The notes below the pieces were generated by a model. That model was not told the origin of the DNA, did not search any database, and saw nothing but the letters and a program-made list of their open reading frames with translations. Below are positions 63,087 through 64,000 of a stretch of DNA of 64,000 nt, piece after piece; position 1 is the first letter of the stretch, and every line of letters begins with the position of its first letter. Source of the stretch: Henriciella algicola (lineage in GTDB: Bacteria; Pseudomonadota; Alphaproteobacteria; Caulobacterales; Hyphomonadaceae); contig NZ_QWGA01000007.1 of NCBI RefSeq assembly GCF_003576245.1, positions 62,001 to 126,000 on the forward strand. The letters run 5' to 3'. The translations under genes were made by a program, and so were the position numbers.

Positions 63087-64000
63087 CTAGCCGCGGCGGC
63101 GCCAGTAGTCCTGATTCTCGGGCAGGGCAGGGTCGGTCACGTTCCGTATGTCGTTCGCCCGCCTTGCTTGCGATGTGCCGTCCTCAAGATCCTCAATCGC
63201 GCGGCGCGCGAAGATATGCGCACGCTGATAGTCGCCGATGTGATAGGCGGACTCCGCCGTTGCGAGTTCTGCCTCCGCACGTCTGCCCTGTTTTTCGAGG
63301 GCGGATGCCAGCTGATTCCAGGCAAAGGAATTATCAGGCTCCCTGATCAGCGCATCACGCAGGGCTTCCTCACCAGCTTCAAGGTCTCCCTCATCAGCGC
63401 GGGCAATCAGCGAACGGCCGTAATTGATGAGCAGGAGCGGGTGGCCGGGCAGATATTCAAGCGACTTGGCGTGAGGCTCAACGGATTCAGCTGCGCGGCC
63501 CATCTCAAACAGAGCCTGACCCTTCAATTCCCAATAATACGGGTTCTCGGGGAATTCCTCGAGCAGGGAATCAATCTCGCTTAGCGCTGACGTCATGTCT
63601 GATGACTGCATTGCAGCGATGGCGCGGGCGTAGCGGGCTGGCTCACTCTCATCGTCGCGCGGATATTTCTGATAGACCCGGGCGAGCGGCTCAAGAAAAC
63701 CGATCAGCTTGGCCTGCATAAGCTCAAACTCGCGCACCGTTTGCGCATCAGGCTCAACATCCATGAGGCCCGTGTCTTCGGCGAGGGCCCGCGTTGTCCT
63801 GATCCGGTCAGAGGCGAGCGGGTGAGAACGGAAGTAAGGATAGCGGCGCGACTCCGAGAGCACTTCCTGCACGCGGTACTTGTCGAAGAAATCGACGATG
63901 CCAGAGGGCGATTGTCCGAGTTGGGCGAGATAGGACACGGCAGCGGCGTCTGCTGTCGCCTCTTCGGCGCGGGTGTGAACGAAGAAGTTGAGCGCTGCGA
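63087..64000 (-). CDS. M48 family metalloprotease with TPR repeats (5' end outside window)
   Basis: The reading frame runs off the window end. The visible part, read inwards, begins with ALNFFVHTRAEEATADAAAV, then SYLAQLGQSP, which is the third-zinc-ligand region of M48 proteases (ExxAD pattern). It continues with YPYFRSHPLASDRIRTTRAL and about five TPR-like units to the C-terminus (NSFAWNQLASALEKQGRRAEAE). This matches the BepA/YfgC type, which assists outer-membrane protein assembly including LptD. The HExxH motif itself lies outside the window. At least 303 residues are visible. Confidence 0.88.
   Translation of the reverse strand, partial: AALNFFVHTRAEEATADAAAVSYLAQLGQSPSGIVDFFDKYRVQEVLSESRRYPYFRSHPLASDRIRTTRALAEDTGLMDVEPDAQTVREFELMQAKLIGFLEPLARVYQKYPRDDESEPARYARAIAAMQSSDMTSALSEIDSLLEEFPENPYYWELKGQALFEMGRAAESVEPHAKSLEYLPGHPLLLINYGRSLIARADEGDLEAGEEALRDALIREPDNSFAWNQLASALEKQGRRAEAELATAESAYHIGDYQRAHIFARRAIEDLEDGTSQARRANDIRNVTDPALPENQDYWRRRG

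Overview
This GC-rich window is a stretch of chromosome from an alphaproteobacterium. The best fit is a Caulobacter/Hyphomonadaceae-type dimorphic bacterium. Evidence for this is the divK-pleD cell-cycle pair, the HdaA replication regulator, the complex I accessory subunit NDUFA12 beside mlaD and a DUF2155 gene, the aroQ-accB-accC-aat block, the lptD-surA-pdxA-rsmA and plsY-dprA blocks, a catalytically dead PyrC beside PyrB, and GatCAB with an AspRS that looks non-discriminating. The genus cannot be fixed from sequence reading alone. Nearly all the DNA is coding. No gene-free gap exceeds about 170 bases, and I saw no rRNA, tRNA, CRISPR array, insertion sequence, integrase or phage gene.

Layout. 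0-3.6 kb (+): mltG, yicC, gmk and a class I fructose-bisphosphatase. 3.6-10.1 kb (-): an exported metallo-beta-lactamase-fold protein, then the lptD-surA-pdxA-rsmA run for outer-membrane biogenesis, B6 synthesis and rRNA methylation. 10.1-16.2 kb: plsY-dprA (-), a TetR regulator (+), pyrB with a pseudo-dihydroorotase, an AEC transporter and ruvX (-). 16.3-22.6 kb: gatC, gatA and gatB (+), with three exported four-cysteine paralogues (-) between C and A and three small membrane proteins (+) between A and B. 22.7-27.5 kb (-): dinB, ridA, a GDPD phosphodiesterase, a FemAB-like protein, a DUF2007 protein and a HIT hydrolase, the last five tightly packed. 27.6-29.4 kb (+): divK-pleD. 29.4-38.5 kb (-): lptF-lptG-topA-small membrane protein-rnr-Nudix-rpmG, plus a universal stress protein. 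38.5-41.8 kb (+): pepA, holC, ndk and a single-domain BLUF photoreceptor. 41.8-43.4 kb (-): purM-purN. 43.5-49 kb (+): a DUF2066 protein, hdaA, ppk and ppx. 49-56 kb: rnd (-), aspS (+), two exported pentapeptide-repeat proteins (-), and a large protein with the C-terminal end of a class II ribonucleotide reductase but no recognisable catalytic barrel (-). 56-64 kb: NDUFA12-mlaD-DUF2155 (+) facing aroQ-accB-accC-aat (-), thiS-SRPBCC-thiG (+), a DsbA-like thioredoxin (-), and an M48/TPR metalloprotease cut by the window end (-).

The genes serve three main themes: envelope construction (LptD/F/G, SurA, MltG, MlaD, DsbA, M48 protease, PlsY, AccBC), replication and cell-cycle control (HdaA, HolC, TopA, DinB, DivK, PleD), and translation and nucleotide metabolism (GatCAB, AspRS, RNase R, RNase D, PurMN, PyrB, Ndk, Gmk). 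Tight 1-11 base overlaps join many neighbours, and start codons include GTG (yicC, hdaA, DUF2155) and TTG (dprA, holC).

This is mostly a conserved housekeeping region, and I do not see a clear new multi-gene system. The items most worth a second look are the truncated NrdJ-like protein, the HdaA P-loop lacking its lysine, the three-gene family of small exported cysteine-rich proteins, the paired CxxC pentapeptide proteins, and the BLUF gene with a CtrA-like site upstream.
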